Notes: a model not told the origin generated them from the letters alone. Shown: positions 32,551 through 42,528, counted from the first letter of the stretch. The stretch: DNA of 49,123 nt from CAZEJK01 sp964512045 (GCA_964512045.1 CAZEJK010000009.1:1-49123), one strand, 5' to 3'. A program made the numbers and translations.

Positions 32551-32704
32551 GCAGCCCGTCACGCCGCGACTCGCCTCGGATGACACCCCACTGACGGGAC
32601 CTCCATCCCTTTCGTTGCGACAGCTGCTCGATAATGGACTCCGCAGTTGAGTTCTCCGAGACTTTGTGAAAAAATTCCCAGAGTCTACGGAGGAGTCCGC
32701 CAGG

Positions 32705-33940
32705 ATGGCCACAACGTCCACAGCCCCCCACGTGAGCGAGATCCGCCGACTCGCCGAAGCCGCTGTCGGCCCGTGCACCGACTTCATCCGCGATCTCGTG
32801 TCGATTCCATCGCCGTCCCGCGCAGAACGGTTCGCCTGTGAGCGCGTCGAGCGAGAGCTGATCTCGCTCGGCTTCGAGGATGTCCAGACCGACGGCCTCG
32901 GGAATGTGCTCGGACGCCTCGGCTCCGGACCCAGGGTCCTCGCGTTCGACGCCCATGTCGATACGGTGGGCATCACCTCACCGACACGCTGGAAGTTCGA
33001 CCCGTTCGCAGCAGAGATCGACTGCGGCGTGCTCTATGGTCGAGGAGCTTCCGACCAGAAAGGTGGCCTCGGCGCGATGGTCCACGGTCTCGCGGCGCTC
33101 GCGAAGATCGGGATCCCCGACGATCTGACCGTCTGGATCACCGCCACCGTGCTCGGTGAAGACTGCGTTGGCCTGTCGTGGAAGTACCTGATTGAGCAGG
33201 AGGGATTGATCCCAGAAGCGGTGGTGATCGCAACACCCTCCCACCTCGGCATATGTCACGCCCAACGTGGCCGCCTGGAGGTCGAGATCACCAGCTACGG
33301 CGTCTCCACCCACGGCTCACAGCCGGAACGAGGTACCAACGCCGTCGTCCTCATGGCGCCCGTGATCGATGCCGTCTCGCATATGCGGCTCGCCCACGAG
33401 CACCCCGTGCTGGGTCGCGGATCGGTGGCAGTCACCGGAGTCCGCTGCCAGTCTCCTTCCCTCACTGCGATCCCGGACGAGTGCACGATCCACGTCGACC
33501 GACGTGTCACCGTGGGCGAGGAGTGCCACAAGGTCGTGGCACAGCTCAAGGAGCTTCCCGCTGTGGTCGCTGCTGGTGCCGAGGTTCAGGTCCTCCGCTA
33601 CGACCTGCCGTCGTGGCGTGGCACCCAGTACCCGATGGAGAAGTTCTTCCCAGCGTGGTCCACTGCGCCGGAGAGCCCGCTGGTCCGGGCCGGCGTCGAC
33701 ACTGCCCGCCTGGTGCTGGATCGCGATCCCCGGATCATTCGATCCAGCTTCTCATCCACGGGCTGCGTCACCGCCGGGATGTTCGGCGTACCCACCATCG
33801 GCTTCGGCCCGGCGGATGAGATCCACTCGCACACCGTGCACGATCAGCTTCCACTCATCCAGCTGGCACCTGCGATGGCGTTTTATGCCCTGCTACCGAT
33901 CTCCTACGTCAGCAGCTGTCCGGAGCCCCCGTCGCCGTAG
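32705..33940 (+). CDS. M20 family metallohydrolase, YgeY-like
   Basis: 411 residues from ATG 32705 (GGAGGAG upstream); an in-frame GTG 39 nt earlier is unlikely. The di-zinc M20 motifs are present: H84-x-D86 (FDAHVDTVG), D117 (GRGASDQKGG), E152-D153 (VLGEDCVGL) and a late His in ADEIHSHTVHD. The GEDCxGL motif and overall length match the YgeY branch, annotated as a selenium-metabolism-linked hydrolase (no activity shown); a peptidase or N-acyl amino-acid deacylase activity is equally possible. No selenium genes surround it. Its last 32 nt overlap the 3' end of convergent rsgA. Confidence 0.88.
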   Translation: MATTSTAPHVSEIRRLAEAAVGPCTDFIRDLVSIPSPSRAERFACERVERELISLGFEDVQTDGLGNVLGRLGSGPRVLAFDAHVDTVGITSPTRWKFDPFAAEIDCGVLYGRGASDQKGGLGAMVHGLAALAKIGIPDDLTVWITATVLGEDCVGLSWKYLIEQEGLIPEAVVIATPSHLGICHAQRGRLEVEITSYGVSTHGSQPERGTNAVVLMAPVIDAVSHMRLAHEHPVLGRGSVAVTGVRCQSPSLTAIPDECTIHVDRRVTVGEECHKVVAQLKELPAVVAAGAEVQVLRYDLPSWRGTQYPMEKFFPAWSTAPESPLVRAGVDTARLVLDRDPRIIRSSFSSTGCVTAGMFGVPTIGFGPADEIHSHTVHDQLPLIQLAPAMAFYALLPISYVSSCPEPPSP

Positions 33941-34841
33941 CGCGCTGCTCGGCAACCAGCGTCGCGTAGGTCCGGTAGCGCTCCCGATCGATCGCTCCCG
34001 CCTCCACCGCCTCCTGCACCGCACACTCCGGCTCGTGAAGATGGGTGCAGTTGGGGAACCGGCAGCCATCGTCGTACAGCTCGAGCTCCGGAAATGCCGC
34101 CGCCACATCCCTGGGAGCCAGACCCCACAGGCCAAACTCCTTCAGACCGGGCGTATCGACCACGTACCCGCCATCGTAGAGGGGAAGCAGCTCCGCCTGC
34201 GACGTTGTGTGTCGGCCCTTGCCAGTGGCCTCCGATAGCCCGCCGACCTTGAGGCGAAGTCGCCGATCGATGGCGTTCAACAGCGAGGACTTACCGGCTC
34301 CAGACGGCCCGCAGAACACGGTCACTCGATCACGCACCAGGCGCTTCACCGCCCCCAGACCGCGACCCGTCCTCGCCGATACCTTCAGGGCCTGATAGCC
34401 AAGGGACCGGTAGAGATCGATCCACTCCTCAACCGCTCCGAGCCCGTGATCCACCTTGTTGAAGATGATCCGGGGCTCGATGTCAGCATGGACACACGCG
34501 ACCAGGAAGCGATCCAGTAGCCCTCGCTTCGGCGGCGGCTTCATCGTCGCCATCACGATCAACGCCTGGTCGACGTTCGCTACGAGTATCTGTGCCTGCC
34601 CGGTCTTCGGAGATCTTCTCAGCAATCGCGTCCGCCTCGGCTCGACGGCTTCCACTACCCGCTCGTCGGCGGAGCCGGCCAGGCGCACCCGATCACCAAC
34701 CACCGGCCGACGGACATCTTCGGGATCGCCGAGCCACTCGAGCTGCCGACGCACTGGCACCACGACTGTCTCATCGTTGACATGCACCGACACCAGCCCA
34801 CCATGGACCGCTATCACCGTCGCCCGCACTGCCTCCGTCAT
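33909..34841 (-). CDS. rsgA: ribosome small-subunit-dependent GTPase RsgA
   Basis: 310 residues from ATG 34841, preceded by GAGGGGG; a GTG 36 nt upstream is possible. The N-terminal OB-fold spans ~1-65. The circularly permuted GTPase has G4 NKVD (128-131), G1 GPSGAGKSS (178-186) and G3 DTPG (229-232). The C-terminal zinc site is C260, C265, H267, C273 (DGCRFPNCTHLHEPEC). It assists late maturation of the 30S subunit. Its 3' end overlaps the M20 gene by 32 nt. Confidence 0.96.
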   Translation of the reverse strand: MTEAVRATVIAVHGGLVSVHVNDETVVVPVRRQLEWLGDPEDVRRPVVGDRVRLAGSADERVVEAVEPRRTRLLRRSPKTGQAQILVANVDQALIVMATMKPPPKRGLLDRFLVACVHADIEPRIIFNKVDHGLGAVEEWIDLYRSLGYQALKVSARTGRGLGAVKRLVRDRVTVFCGPSGAGKSSLLNAIDRRLRLKVGGLSEATGKGRHTTSQAELLPLYDGGYVVDTPGLKEFGLWGLAPRDVAAAFPELELYDDGCRFPNCTHLHEPECAVQEAVEAGAIDRERYRTYATLVAEQRATATGAPDSC

Positions 34842-34892
34842 CGTCCCCCTCGCTGCACCTCGAGCCCCCGGTACCACCCGAGCACAAGGATA

Positions 34893-37800
34893 TCAGCTCC
34901 CCGAGGCCACCGGCCGGATCGCCAGTGGACGCAAGATCAGCTCGTCCACCGCGTGACAGAACCGTGCGAACTCCGGGTACCGCTGGGGCGACACCACCTG
35001 CGCGGGAATCGCCAGATCGAGGGTCGAACGGACCGTGTTCGACTCCACTCGGAGGTCCTCGTCGACCGATCCCCACTGCGAGCTGAACCGTCGCGATGCG
35101 GACACCACCTCGACGTCGAACGGCATCGTCAGTGTCATCGTCCAGGTCCGCAGCAGTGGCAGCTGGAGCACCAAAGGAAACTGCCGCTCGGGCAGCGTTG
35201 CCAGCCGCGGCGCCAGCGCCTGGGGCAGCACCAGGCGACGACACGTCAGCTCGTCACCATCGGCCTCACACGCTTCGGGAACGCGACCGGTCAGCTGCAA
35301 GATCGGTGACTCTCCGCGGTCGTCCAGATGCCCGTCCACCTCCTCGACGCCCGGGAAGAAGCTCCCTGCCAGGCGCTCGTAGATCATGGAAACCCGATCG
35401 AGCGGTGCGGTCCGCAACGCCTCGGCGAGGCGTTCGCCCGACCCTCCGCTGAGCTGGATCTCGAACTCGAAGAGGGCATCACCATCAGACTGAACGCGCG
35501 CATCGAGCTGCACCCGCTCACGCAAGCCGGGGTTCGCGAACTCAGGCAGCCGATCGATCAGCCGCACCGGCTCGCCTGGCTCTGACAACGGCAACAGGAG
35601 TCCATCGCTCCCCTGAACCAGGGGGCGAAGACGGTTGACCCCTTGGCCTTCCTCCTCCACGTCCAGCCACAGCTCCTGGCCATCCCGCTCGAGCCGCAGC
35701 ACCGCCAGGCCGAACGCCTCCAGCGTCGGCACCTCCAGGTGCGACCCGGCCAACGCCATCGGCCTCGTGAGCACCAGGTCCACTTTCCAACCCGACCGGT
35801 CGAGCGCTGCGGCCGCAATCGCCAACCGGTTCCCCTCCCCCTCCGAGAAGCTCTCGCCGGCTGTCCGGCCGAAGGTGAAGGTCCCCTCACCACGGTCAAC
35901 TCGTTCGAGGAGCGACATCACCGTCCGCTGCAACGCCTCGATCGGCGGATCGTCGCCACCGAGCACCCTCTCCGACCACGCCCAAAGCTCCGGGCTCCCG
36001 GTCATGGCATCGAGCACGCGGTCGCGGATCGAGTCCCCGACATCCTGCCAGGTGACGCCGAAACCGTATGTCACCCACGGCAGCAGCTCTTGCGCAGGCG
36101 GCGCGAACGGCTCGGGCGGGATCGGTGGCACCTGATCCGTGAAGTACCGGACCACTCGCAAGGCACCTTCGATCCGCTCCTCGCGCTCCACACCTTCGAG
36201 ATTGCCATCGATCTCGAGCGCGACATCTGGTTCAGACAGCAGGACGTACTCGGACAAACCGAACGCCCTGTCGGACGCTGCGAACCGGTAGATGTATGGC
36301 GACAGATGGCCACCACGAGCCGATCTGGCCGGACGGACCGGCGCCACGTACCGCTGCTCCACAAGGTCGCCAGGCTCAACGTCCTCGAGAAGCACTCCCG
36401 GATCGGCTGCCCGCAGGTTCGCCGGGACCACCACCGTGCCATCCGGGCGAATGATCCGGACAGCAAGAAGGACACTCTCCGGCAGCAGCGGCAGCTCTGC
36501 CGCCTGGCGAGCTCCCGCTGGCGTGACGGCCCGACTGAGACCATGGTAGTAGTACAGGCTGCTTCCATCTGGGAAGACACGCTCGACCGCCTGGTCGAGG
36601 ATCAGGATGGAGTCAATATCGCTCTCGTCGCCCTCGAAGGCGCGCGCCAGCTCGAGAGCGTCCACCGCAAACGGCTCGAAGAACGGCTCCTCTCCGAGCC
36701 GCCACAGCAGCTCCCACAGCTCCAGCCGATAGGGGCTGCGCTCCACCGCCTGCCGGGCGACCCGCCGGACCGCGTCGTCGCCCTCCACAGCAGCGAGCTC
36801 GATGGCAAACCGGTCCAGAATCGCGACGTTGCCCCAGCGCGAACGGCACCGCTGGAGAGCCTGCTCAGCGGCGCGCAGCTGTCCCGTCTCCACCAGGAGC
36901 TGGAGCTGGCCGAGATCGACGGCGAGCTCCTCGATACCGGTTGCCTGCCTGCGCTCCAAGACCTCCAGAGCAACACGGTCCTGGCAGCTCGCCACCAGCT
37001 CCTCGACCAGGCCGGGGTAGAAGGGTTCGCTGGCGGCAAGCTCCACGAGCAGGTGTCTTCGCTCGCTGAACCGATCGAGGGCCTCCAGCACCTCCAGACG
37101 ACGTCGGATGAGGGTGGGCGAGTCCGGTATCGCCCGAACCAACCGCTCCAGCGTCGCCTCCGCCTCGGCAGCCCAGCCGTTGCTCAGCGCATGGTCGAGC
37201 CACATCGACACGACTCGGGGATCGTGCCCCGCGCGCTCGATCAGCGTGTCGAGGTCATCCTCAGCATCATCGAGACGCTGCTGCCGCAAGTTGAGCACGC
37301 GACGGTACAGCACGGCCATTGGCAGGCCGCTATCGGCCGCAAGCAAACGTCGCGCCTCTCTCTGGTCCGTGCCGGAATCCTCCCCAGTCCAGCTTTCCAG
37401 GCGCCACGCAGCCCGCTGCACCGCCACCAGCGCGGACATCTGATCGCTGGCGACCGCCCCTGCAGCGTGCGCAAGAAACGCTCCTTCGCGAAGCCCATCG
37501 CGTCGCGCCTTCGCCACCAGCGCCGCCGTCAGGTGCGATGCCAGATCGCTCGCCTCGGCCTCCGCCACGCTCTGAAAAGCGGCGGGCTCTGCCGGCACCA
37601 CCGAGGAGCCCGACAGCTCATCGGCGCTGAGGGCCGGCTCGGCCTGAAGGTGTGGCGCCGGTCGAGATCGATCGTCGTATAGCGCCAGACGGACCCTCGG
37701 GGTTCGTGGGGACGCAAACGCCAACCGGACCACGTGGCGACCGGGCCGCAGCGACGCGCGATACCAGTGGACGGCAGCGCTGACCTCTCCGCACCCCCGC

Positions 37801-38414
37801 TGAGAGTCGATCCGGGCGCCATCCACCTCCATGACGAATCCGCCATCAGCCTCGACAACCAGCCAGCCATCCCAGTCGCCGGGAACATCTAGCGACCAAG
37901 CAGCCAGGTACACGCCCGATCGCAGCATCGCCGACGGCGGCACGATCCACCCGTCGCCACGATGCAGCACCAATCGGAACGGCCGCGTCTCGGACCTCCA
38001 TGGGGTTGACAATGCGGGCAGCTCAGTGTCCGAAGGCATGGTCCACCGCTCCAGATCGAGCGTGTCGAACGACCCGAACGGTCCACTGACAACCGCGCGC
38101 GCCAGCACCGACGAGGGGGCTTGGTGGTGCAGAGCCGCATCGAGCTGGTCGACGAGAAACGCCAGCTCGGGATCGGCGTTCGCACCGACAACGGCGTGCA
38201 GCTCAGCGGGCTCGGCGAGAAACTCGTGCCGGTCCAGCCACCACGCCGCCGCTGCCACAGCCTCTGCGGAGCGGGGATCCGCCGCCACCGTTGCCAGCGC
38301 CTCGGATCGGGCGGCCGCAAGCTCCAGCTCGGCGTCTGCACGCAACATCTCCACCGTTCCGGCGCCGAGCCAGCGGCCCGAAAGCAGGGTGAGAACGATC
38401 AGAGCAACTCTCAT
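34893..38414 (-). CDS. very large exported protein with DUF3857-like domain and inactive transglutaminase-like domain
   Basis: 1173 residues; ATG 38414 overlaps the stop codon of the upstream paralogue (ATGA). The N-terminus is a signal-peptide-like MRVALIVLTLLSG. Residues ~20-200 hold beta-rich segments (WLVVEADGGFVMEVDG) and ~330-600 TPR-like helical repeats. A DUF3857-like region (~640-800) is followed by a transglutaminase-type fold (~800-930). The catalytic Cys position falls at Glu860/Gly861 (FSEGEGNRLAIAAAAL) and no His stands in AFGLAVLRL, although the LWLDV Asp region remains. A DUF3858-like C-terminus follows. It is therefore likely a non-catalytic partner of the neighbouring active protein. 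Location: periplasm or outer surface. No specific role known. Confidence 0.85.
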   Translation of the reverse strand: MRVALIVLTLLSGRWLGAGTVEMLRADAELELAAARSEALATVAADPRSAEAVAAAAWWLDRHEFLAEPAELHAVVGANADPELAFLVDQLDAALHHQAPSSVLARAVVSGPFGSFDTLDLERWTMPSDTELPALSTPWRSETRPFRLVLHRGDGWIVPPSAMLRSGVYLAAWSLDVPGDWDGWLVVEADGGFVMEVDGARIDSQRGCGEVSAAVHWYRASLRPGRHVVRLAFASPRTPRVRLALYDDRSRPAPHLQAEPALSADELSGSSVVPAEPAAFQSVAEAEASDLASHLTAALVAKARRDGLREGAFLAHAAGAVASDQMSALVAVQRAAWRLESWTGEDSGTDQREARRLLAADSGLPMAVLYRRVLNLRQQRLDDAEDDLDTLIERAGHDPRVVSMWLDHALSNGWAAEAEATLERLVRAIPDSPTLIRRRLEVLEALDRFSERRHLLVELAASEPFYPGLVEELVASCQDRVALEVLERRQATGIEELAVDLGQLQLLVETGQLRAAEQALQRCRSRWGNVAILDRFAIELAAVEGDDAVRRVARQAVERSPYRLELWELLWRLGEEPFFEPFAVDALELARAFEGDESDIDSILILDQAVERVFPDGSSLYYYHGLSRAVTPAGARQAAELPLLPESVLLAVRIIRPDGTVVVPANLRAADPGVLLEDVEPGDLVEQRYVAPVRPARSARGGHLSPYIYRFAASDRAFGLSEYVLLSEPDVALEIDGNLEGVEREERIEGALRVVRYFTDQVPPIPPEPFAPPAQELLPWVTYGFGVTWQDVGDSIRDRVLDAMTGSPELWAWSERVLGGDDPPIEALQRTVMSLLERVDRGEGTFTFGRTAGESFSEGEGNRLAIAAAALDRSGWKVDLVLTRPMALAGSHLEVPTLEAFGLAVLRLERDGQELWLDVEEEGQGVNRLRPLVQGSDGLLLPLSEPGEPVRLIDRLPEFANPGLRERVQLDARVQSDGDALFEFEIQLSGGSGERLAEALRTAPLDRVSMIYERLAGSFFPGVEEVDGHLDDRGESPILQLTGRVPEACEADGDELTCRRLVLPQALAPRLATLPERQFPLVLQLPLLRTWTMTLTMPFDVEVVSASRRFSSQWGSVDEDLRVESNTVRSTLDLAIPAQVVSPQRYPEFARFCHAVDELILRPLAIRPVASGS

Positions 38415-41400
38415 GGCACCTCCACGCGCTGATCCAGAGCTCGCTCGACATCGAGGAGGAACTGTCGCATCTCTGCTGCTCGGTCGGGCGCCACAACTCC
38501 GGGCTCCAGCCGCAACCGGCCACGCACCGTGACGGCCGTTGCCGCACGCTGCACCGTCAGCTCGAGGGTGCCGAACGGTGAGTCGATCGATCGCGCCTGG
38601 GGCACCTTCGTCGGCTGTCGCCCCAGATCGACCTCCAAGACCCACTCCAGCTCGGGCTCGACGAGCACGATCATCGGGGTCGTGCGTCGATCGGACGGCC
38701 GGTACCGGTCCAACATGTCGAGAGCCGCCGGGTACACCGGCACGCCCCCACCCGCACGAAGCGCCGTTCGCACTACGGTCCCCTCGACATGCACGCGAAC
38801 CGGGTCACGACCCGGTCGGATCTCGCTGCCGGGGACGCTGACGACATCAGCGCCAGGGAACACCGCCTGCAGCCACTCGGCCAGCACCGTCGGGTCGTTC
38901 CGGCCCGCCAGAGTTGCGCGCAGCTCAGACGCCGCGTCGCCGGTGTCCTCGGCGGTCATCGTCACCTGTAGCAGCGTCGCCTCTGGCTCACCGGTCAGCC
39001 GAAACGTCCGCGAGCGCACCCCCGCCCCGATCACGGGGATCTGCTGCGGTTGGCTACCGAGACCCTCGATCACCAGCGATGTGCCCATCTGATCGATCCC
39101 TGGCGGCCGCTCCCAGGTGTGGCCGGCAGCAGTCCCATCGAGCCACAGATCGTCCTCCGGAAGATACGCAATAGCGTGGTTGAACAGCTCCAGCGCCGCC
39201 AGCTCGGAGGCCGGAGGCCCGAGATCCGTGGTGCGCACCAGCACCATCTCTGCAGGCACTCCGATCACAGACAGCATGGCCACCAGCAGTGCTGCGGTGT
39301 CCTTGCAGTCTCCCGCCCTGTGCCGGACCACCCAGTCTGCGGAGAACGGCCGGAACCGGTGCTCGCCGAGCGCGAGACTGACGTAGGAGATCTCGTCGGC
39401 CACCCAACGGTAGATCGCCGCAATCCGTGCTTCGCGGGACTCGAGGCCCGCCGTGATCCTTCGCACCTGCTCCTCGACGGCTGCGGACGGCACGACCCGC
39501 AGCGCCACATGGCGGCGGTACCACTCTGCCAGCTCACCCCACTCAGAGTGGTTCGAGTAGACAAGATGCGGAAGCACGAGCAGCCGGGGTGGCGATGGCG
39601 CCTCGACAGGCCGCGCCGGCACGTCCCGCCAGCCCATCCGGATCCGGTTGCTCTCACCGTCGTCGCGATCGATCGCCCCGGGACCGTTGACCAGCTCCCA
39701 GCGGGGCAGATCCACCCCCTCCTCGGCGCTGAGCTGGAGCTCGACCGAGCGCACCGGGTACCCCCACGACAGCGGCACGATCCCTCCCCGGTAGGCTCCG
39801 GTCTCGTTCGCCTCCGCCGTCTCCGACAGAACGTAGGCCAGCTCGACGATGTCGCCGTTCTCAAGCTCCGGGAACTCGATCAGACGCAGGCGCGTGTCGT
39901 AGTAAATGTTCAGCGCTGGATCACGCAAGCGTGGTGTGTCCGACTGGCGGGCGGACACCTCGCTCCCGTCCGCACGCAAGAGCCTCGCCGACAGCACGCG
40001 CAGACGCTGACGCTCCGGCACGTATGCAATCGTCTGCTCGCGCAACGTCCGGGCCTGCTCGGCCGAGGCCACGAGCACGGCCCGCTGGACCCGCTCCTCG
40101 GTGAGCTGTGCCGGCAGGAAGCGCAGCTCGTGGTGCTCGAGGAGCCCGACTGCTTCCTCGTCCACACCCTCTGTGCCGTTGGCGAGGGCCCGCACCTCAT
40201 CTGCGGTGCGAACCCAGTCGTGCTGCTCCGCATCTCCGCCGAGGAGCTCCAGCAGCCGCGTCGCACGCTGCTCCTGGGGCCGGACCGCCAGCAGCGCCTC
40301 CAGCCGTCGTCGCGCCGCGACATCGTCGCCGAGGCGGTGCTCCACCCCCGCCAGCTCGACTGTCAGCTCGGGATGCATCGGGGCCCGCTGGAGCCCTGCC
40401 ACGAGCACCTCCCGAGCGGCCTCGGCACGGTCAGATGCCGTCATCAGCCGCGCCAGCCGGACCCGCTCGCGCGGCCAGTTCGGATCGGCAGCAATCCGCG
40501 CGCCGATGAGACGCTCGAGCCCGTCGGCATCGCCGCACTGTTCGTACAGCTGACGGCTCAGCGCCTCGAACGCGGGGTCTCCAGGCACCACCTTTGCGAG
40601 CCGGGCGAGCGCCGAACGCGCCACGCCGAGGCGACTGCTATCCAACGCCCGGCGAGCCAGCAGGGTTTGCACGAGCACGCACCGCTGGGCGGACGAGGCC
40701 ACCTCCTCGAGCCGCGGCAGTGCAACCCCGGCCCATCCGGCGGCCGCAATATCTGCCGCCACCGCCTGTGCCGCTGCACTCCAACGCACCGGCTCGAGCA
40801 CCTCCTCAGCATGCTGCCGCAGATCGCGGCTCGCAAGCCACCGCGCTCGCTCCAGCCGCGGGCGAACCATGTCGTCATCCGCAGCGATCGCCTCCTCGAC
40901 CAGCTCGCCGCGCGCTGCCGAATCGTTGGCCAGACGCAGCTCCAGGATCCGTGCGAACGCAGGCGCTTCCCATCGCGCCTTCCGGCACAGCTCCCGCCCC
41001 AGACCCTCGGTGGTCGCGAACCACGGACGAGTGACTGCCACTGCGGCCAGAGCCATAGCAGCACCGGGCTCGGTGGAGCCCTCGAGCTCGCCGTGGATCG
41101 TTCGCACTGGCGGCGTCTCGGGCATCGTTCCCCGAGCCTCGCGGGGCGTGAACTGTCCGTCGACCTCGCGCACTCCACGCAGCCGGCTGCCGTCCGGGGC
41201 CGTCAGCCGCACCCGCAGCCACCACTCATCCCGTTCACAGCCCACCGCAACAACAAGCTGGTTGGTACCGGCCCGCAGCCAGCCGGCAACGGCGAGCTGG
41301 TCCACCCCACGGGTCAGAGGGTACGGTAGCGCTCCCAAGCTGTGGCCGTTGAGCCATACGCGAGCAGCCTCGGCGGCTCCGAGACGGACGGCTACGGGCT

Positions 41401-41959
41401 GGCGCTCGTCACTGCTCACCGTTGTTGCGAGGAAGATGTACTGACGTTGCGCCGGCCAACCGAGCCCGTTGAGTCGCACCCAGCCGTCCGGGCTCGTTCC
41501 AGGGACGGCCCGCCACTGGTCTGTCGGCGCCGGCCAGCTCGGACCGGCAGCAAACTCGTCGAGCTCCTCGAGGGGCTGAGGGCCAGCGGCCCACCACTGC
41601 TCGAGACCACCCTCAGCTCGAAACAGCTCTCGAGCAGCCTCGGGGCGGCCGCGACGGATCGCAGTCTGCATGCGCAGCCAGCGAACTGCTGAGGCTGCAA
41701 GCGGATCGTCAGCCGGTGCTGCAGCCAGACGGTCCAGAGCCGTGTCCATCCAGAGACCGTCGGTCAGCAGCTCCTCGGCCATCTCGAGCGCCACGAGGTG
41801 ATGGAAGTCTGCCACCGTGACCCCGCCATCGATCGCCGACTCGAGGTGCGCGACCGCCCGATCCTGCACGGTCTCGCGAGCCCCTGCCGGGATCACCACC
41901 GCAAGCACCGTCAGCACTATCGTGAAAGCTGCACACGCCGTGCGTCGCACCCTGTTCAT
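38411..41959 (-). CDS. very large exported DUF3857 / transglutaminase-domain protein
   Basis: 1182 residues. ATG 41959 is preferred as it begins a signal peptide (MNRVRRTACAAFTIVLTVLA, cleavage near AGAR); AGGAA lies upstream. N-terminal ~60-290 is beta-rich (carbohydrate-binding-like motif VRLGAAEAARVWLNG), ~290-600 TPR-like, ~600-800 DUF3857-like and ~830-960 transglutaminase-like. The catalytic triad is complete: Cys885 (HRAGDCKDTAALL), His928 (LFNHAIAYL) and Asp941 (LWLDGTA). A DUF3858-like domain follows. Such proteins are thought to act on peptide or isopeptide bonds outside the cytoplasm, but substrates are unknown. It is the first of two translationally coupled paralogues; a divergent DUF4845-like gene lies upstream. 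Confidence 0.88.
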   Translation of the reverse strand: MNRVRRTACAAFTIVLTVLAVVIPAGARETVQDRAVAHLESAIDGGVTVADFHHLVALEMAEELLTDGLWMDTALDRLAAAPADDPLAASAVRWLRMQTAIRRGRPEAARELFRAEGGLEQWWAAGPQPLEELDEFAAGPSWPAPTDQWRAVPGTSPDGWVRLNGLGWPAQRQYIFLATTVSSDERQPVAVRLGAAEAARVWLNGHSLGALPYPLTRGVDQLAVAGWLRAGTNQLVVAVGCERDEWWLRVRLTAPDGSRLRGVREVDGQFTPREARGTMPETPPVRTIHGELEGSTEPGAAMALAAVAVTRPWFATTEGLGRELCRKARWEAPAFARILELRLANDSAARGELVEEAIAADDDMVRPRLERARWLASRDLRQHAEEVLEPVRWSAAAQAVAADIAAAGWAGVALPRLEEVASSAQRCVLVQTLLARRALDSSRLGVARSALARLAKVVPGDPAFEALSRQLYEQCGDADGLERLIGARIAADPNWPRERVRLARLMTASDRAEAAREVLVAGLQRAPMHPELTVELAGVEHRLGDDVAARRRLEALLAVRPQEQRATRLLELLGGDAEQHDWVRTADEVRALANGTEGVDEEAVGLLEHHELRFLPAQLTEERVQRAVLVASAEQARTLREQTIAYVPERQRLRVLSARLLRADGSEVSARQSDTPRLRDPALNIYYDTRLRLIEFPELENGDIVELAYVLSETAEANETGAYRGGIVPLSWGYPVRSVELQLSAEEGVDLPRWELVNGPGAIDRDDGESNRIRMGWRDVPARPVEAPSPPRLLVLPHLVYSNHSEWGELAEWYRRHVALRVVPSAAVEEQVRRITAGLESREARIAAIYRWVADEISYVSLALGEHRFRPFSADWVVRHRAGDCKDTAALLVAMLSVIGVPAEMVLVRTTDLGPPASELAALELFNHAIAYLPEDDLWLDGTAAGHTWERPPGIDQMGTSLVIEGLGSQPQQIPVIGAGVRSRTFRLTGEPEATLLQVTMTAEDTGDAASELRATLAGRNDPTVLAEWLQAVFPGADVVSVPGSEIRPGRDPVRVHVEGTVVRTALRAGGGVPVYPAALDMLDRYRPSDRRTTPMIVLVEPELEWVLEVDLGRQPTKVPQARSIDSPFGTLELTVQRAATAVTVRGRLRLEPGVVAPDRAAEMRQFLLDVERALDQRVEVP

Positions 41960-42048
41960 CACCGCGGTTCCTACCCTTCCCAAGGACAGCATCGTAGATG
42001 CCGACCTCAGACGGCCCCGACTTTCACTGACGTTGAGAGCGTCAAGCA

Positions 42049-42077
42049 TTGTCGGAGACCTCGGCGCACGGTACGAT
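42049..42077 (+). promoter_or_regulatory. sigma-70 type promoter for the DUF4845-like gene
   Basis: TTGTCG (42049-42054) and TACGAT (42072-42077) are 17 nt apart, 37 nt before the ATG. On the opposite strand a TACGAT box (41991-41996) precedes the divergent DUF3857 gene by about 31 nt without a clear -35 box. Confidence 0.55.
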
Positions 42078-42114
42078 AGCCAGGAGTGTGGATGCAAACT
42101 GACAGGGGGTAGCC

Positions 42115-42528
42115 ATGACGACCATCCAATCCCACCAGCGCGGAGAAGGCAAGCTGGGCGTCATCATCGGTCTCATTGTTTTTCTTTTCGTGGTGTTCGT
42201 GGTCATCAAAACGGTACCGATCTTCCTGACCGTTGGCGCGTTCAATGACGAGATCATCTCCATCGCAGAGGGACGCGGCTACGACCGCGGTAATAACGAG
42301 GCGGAGGACAAGAAGAACATCGCGAAGGCGCTGGAGCAGCGCGCGACCAAGCTCAACCTGCTGCTGGACGACGAGAACACGATAACCGCCGAGAGGATCA
42401 AGGTCGACTACTCGGGCAACGTCGTCAAGATCCGAGTCAGCTACACCCTTCCGATCGATTACGGCCTGTTCACCTACGAGTGGAAGAAGGAGCACAACGT
42501 CCAGCGTCCTCGATTCGGTAGGATCTAG
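42115..42528 (+). CDS. DUF4845-like single-span membrane protein
   Basis: 137 residues with CAGGGGG upstream of the ATG. A short N-terminal basic segment is followed by one membrane helix (~14-34, VIIGLIVFLFVVFVVIKTVP). The remaining ~100 residues form a soluble alpha/beta domain (FNDEIISIAEGRG, ITAERIKVDYSGNVVKIRVSYTLPID), which resembles the pilin-like DUF4845 family. Function unknown. It faces pyrF tail to tail with 23 nt between stop codons. Confidence 0.8.
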   Translation: MTTIQSHQRGEGKLGVIIGLIVFLFVVFVVIKTVPIFLTVGAFNDEIISIAEGRGYDRGNNEAEDKKNIAKALEQRATKLNLLLDDENTITAERIKVDYSGNVVKIRVSYTLPIDYGLFTYEWKKEHNVQRPRFGRI

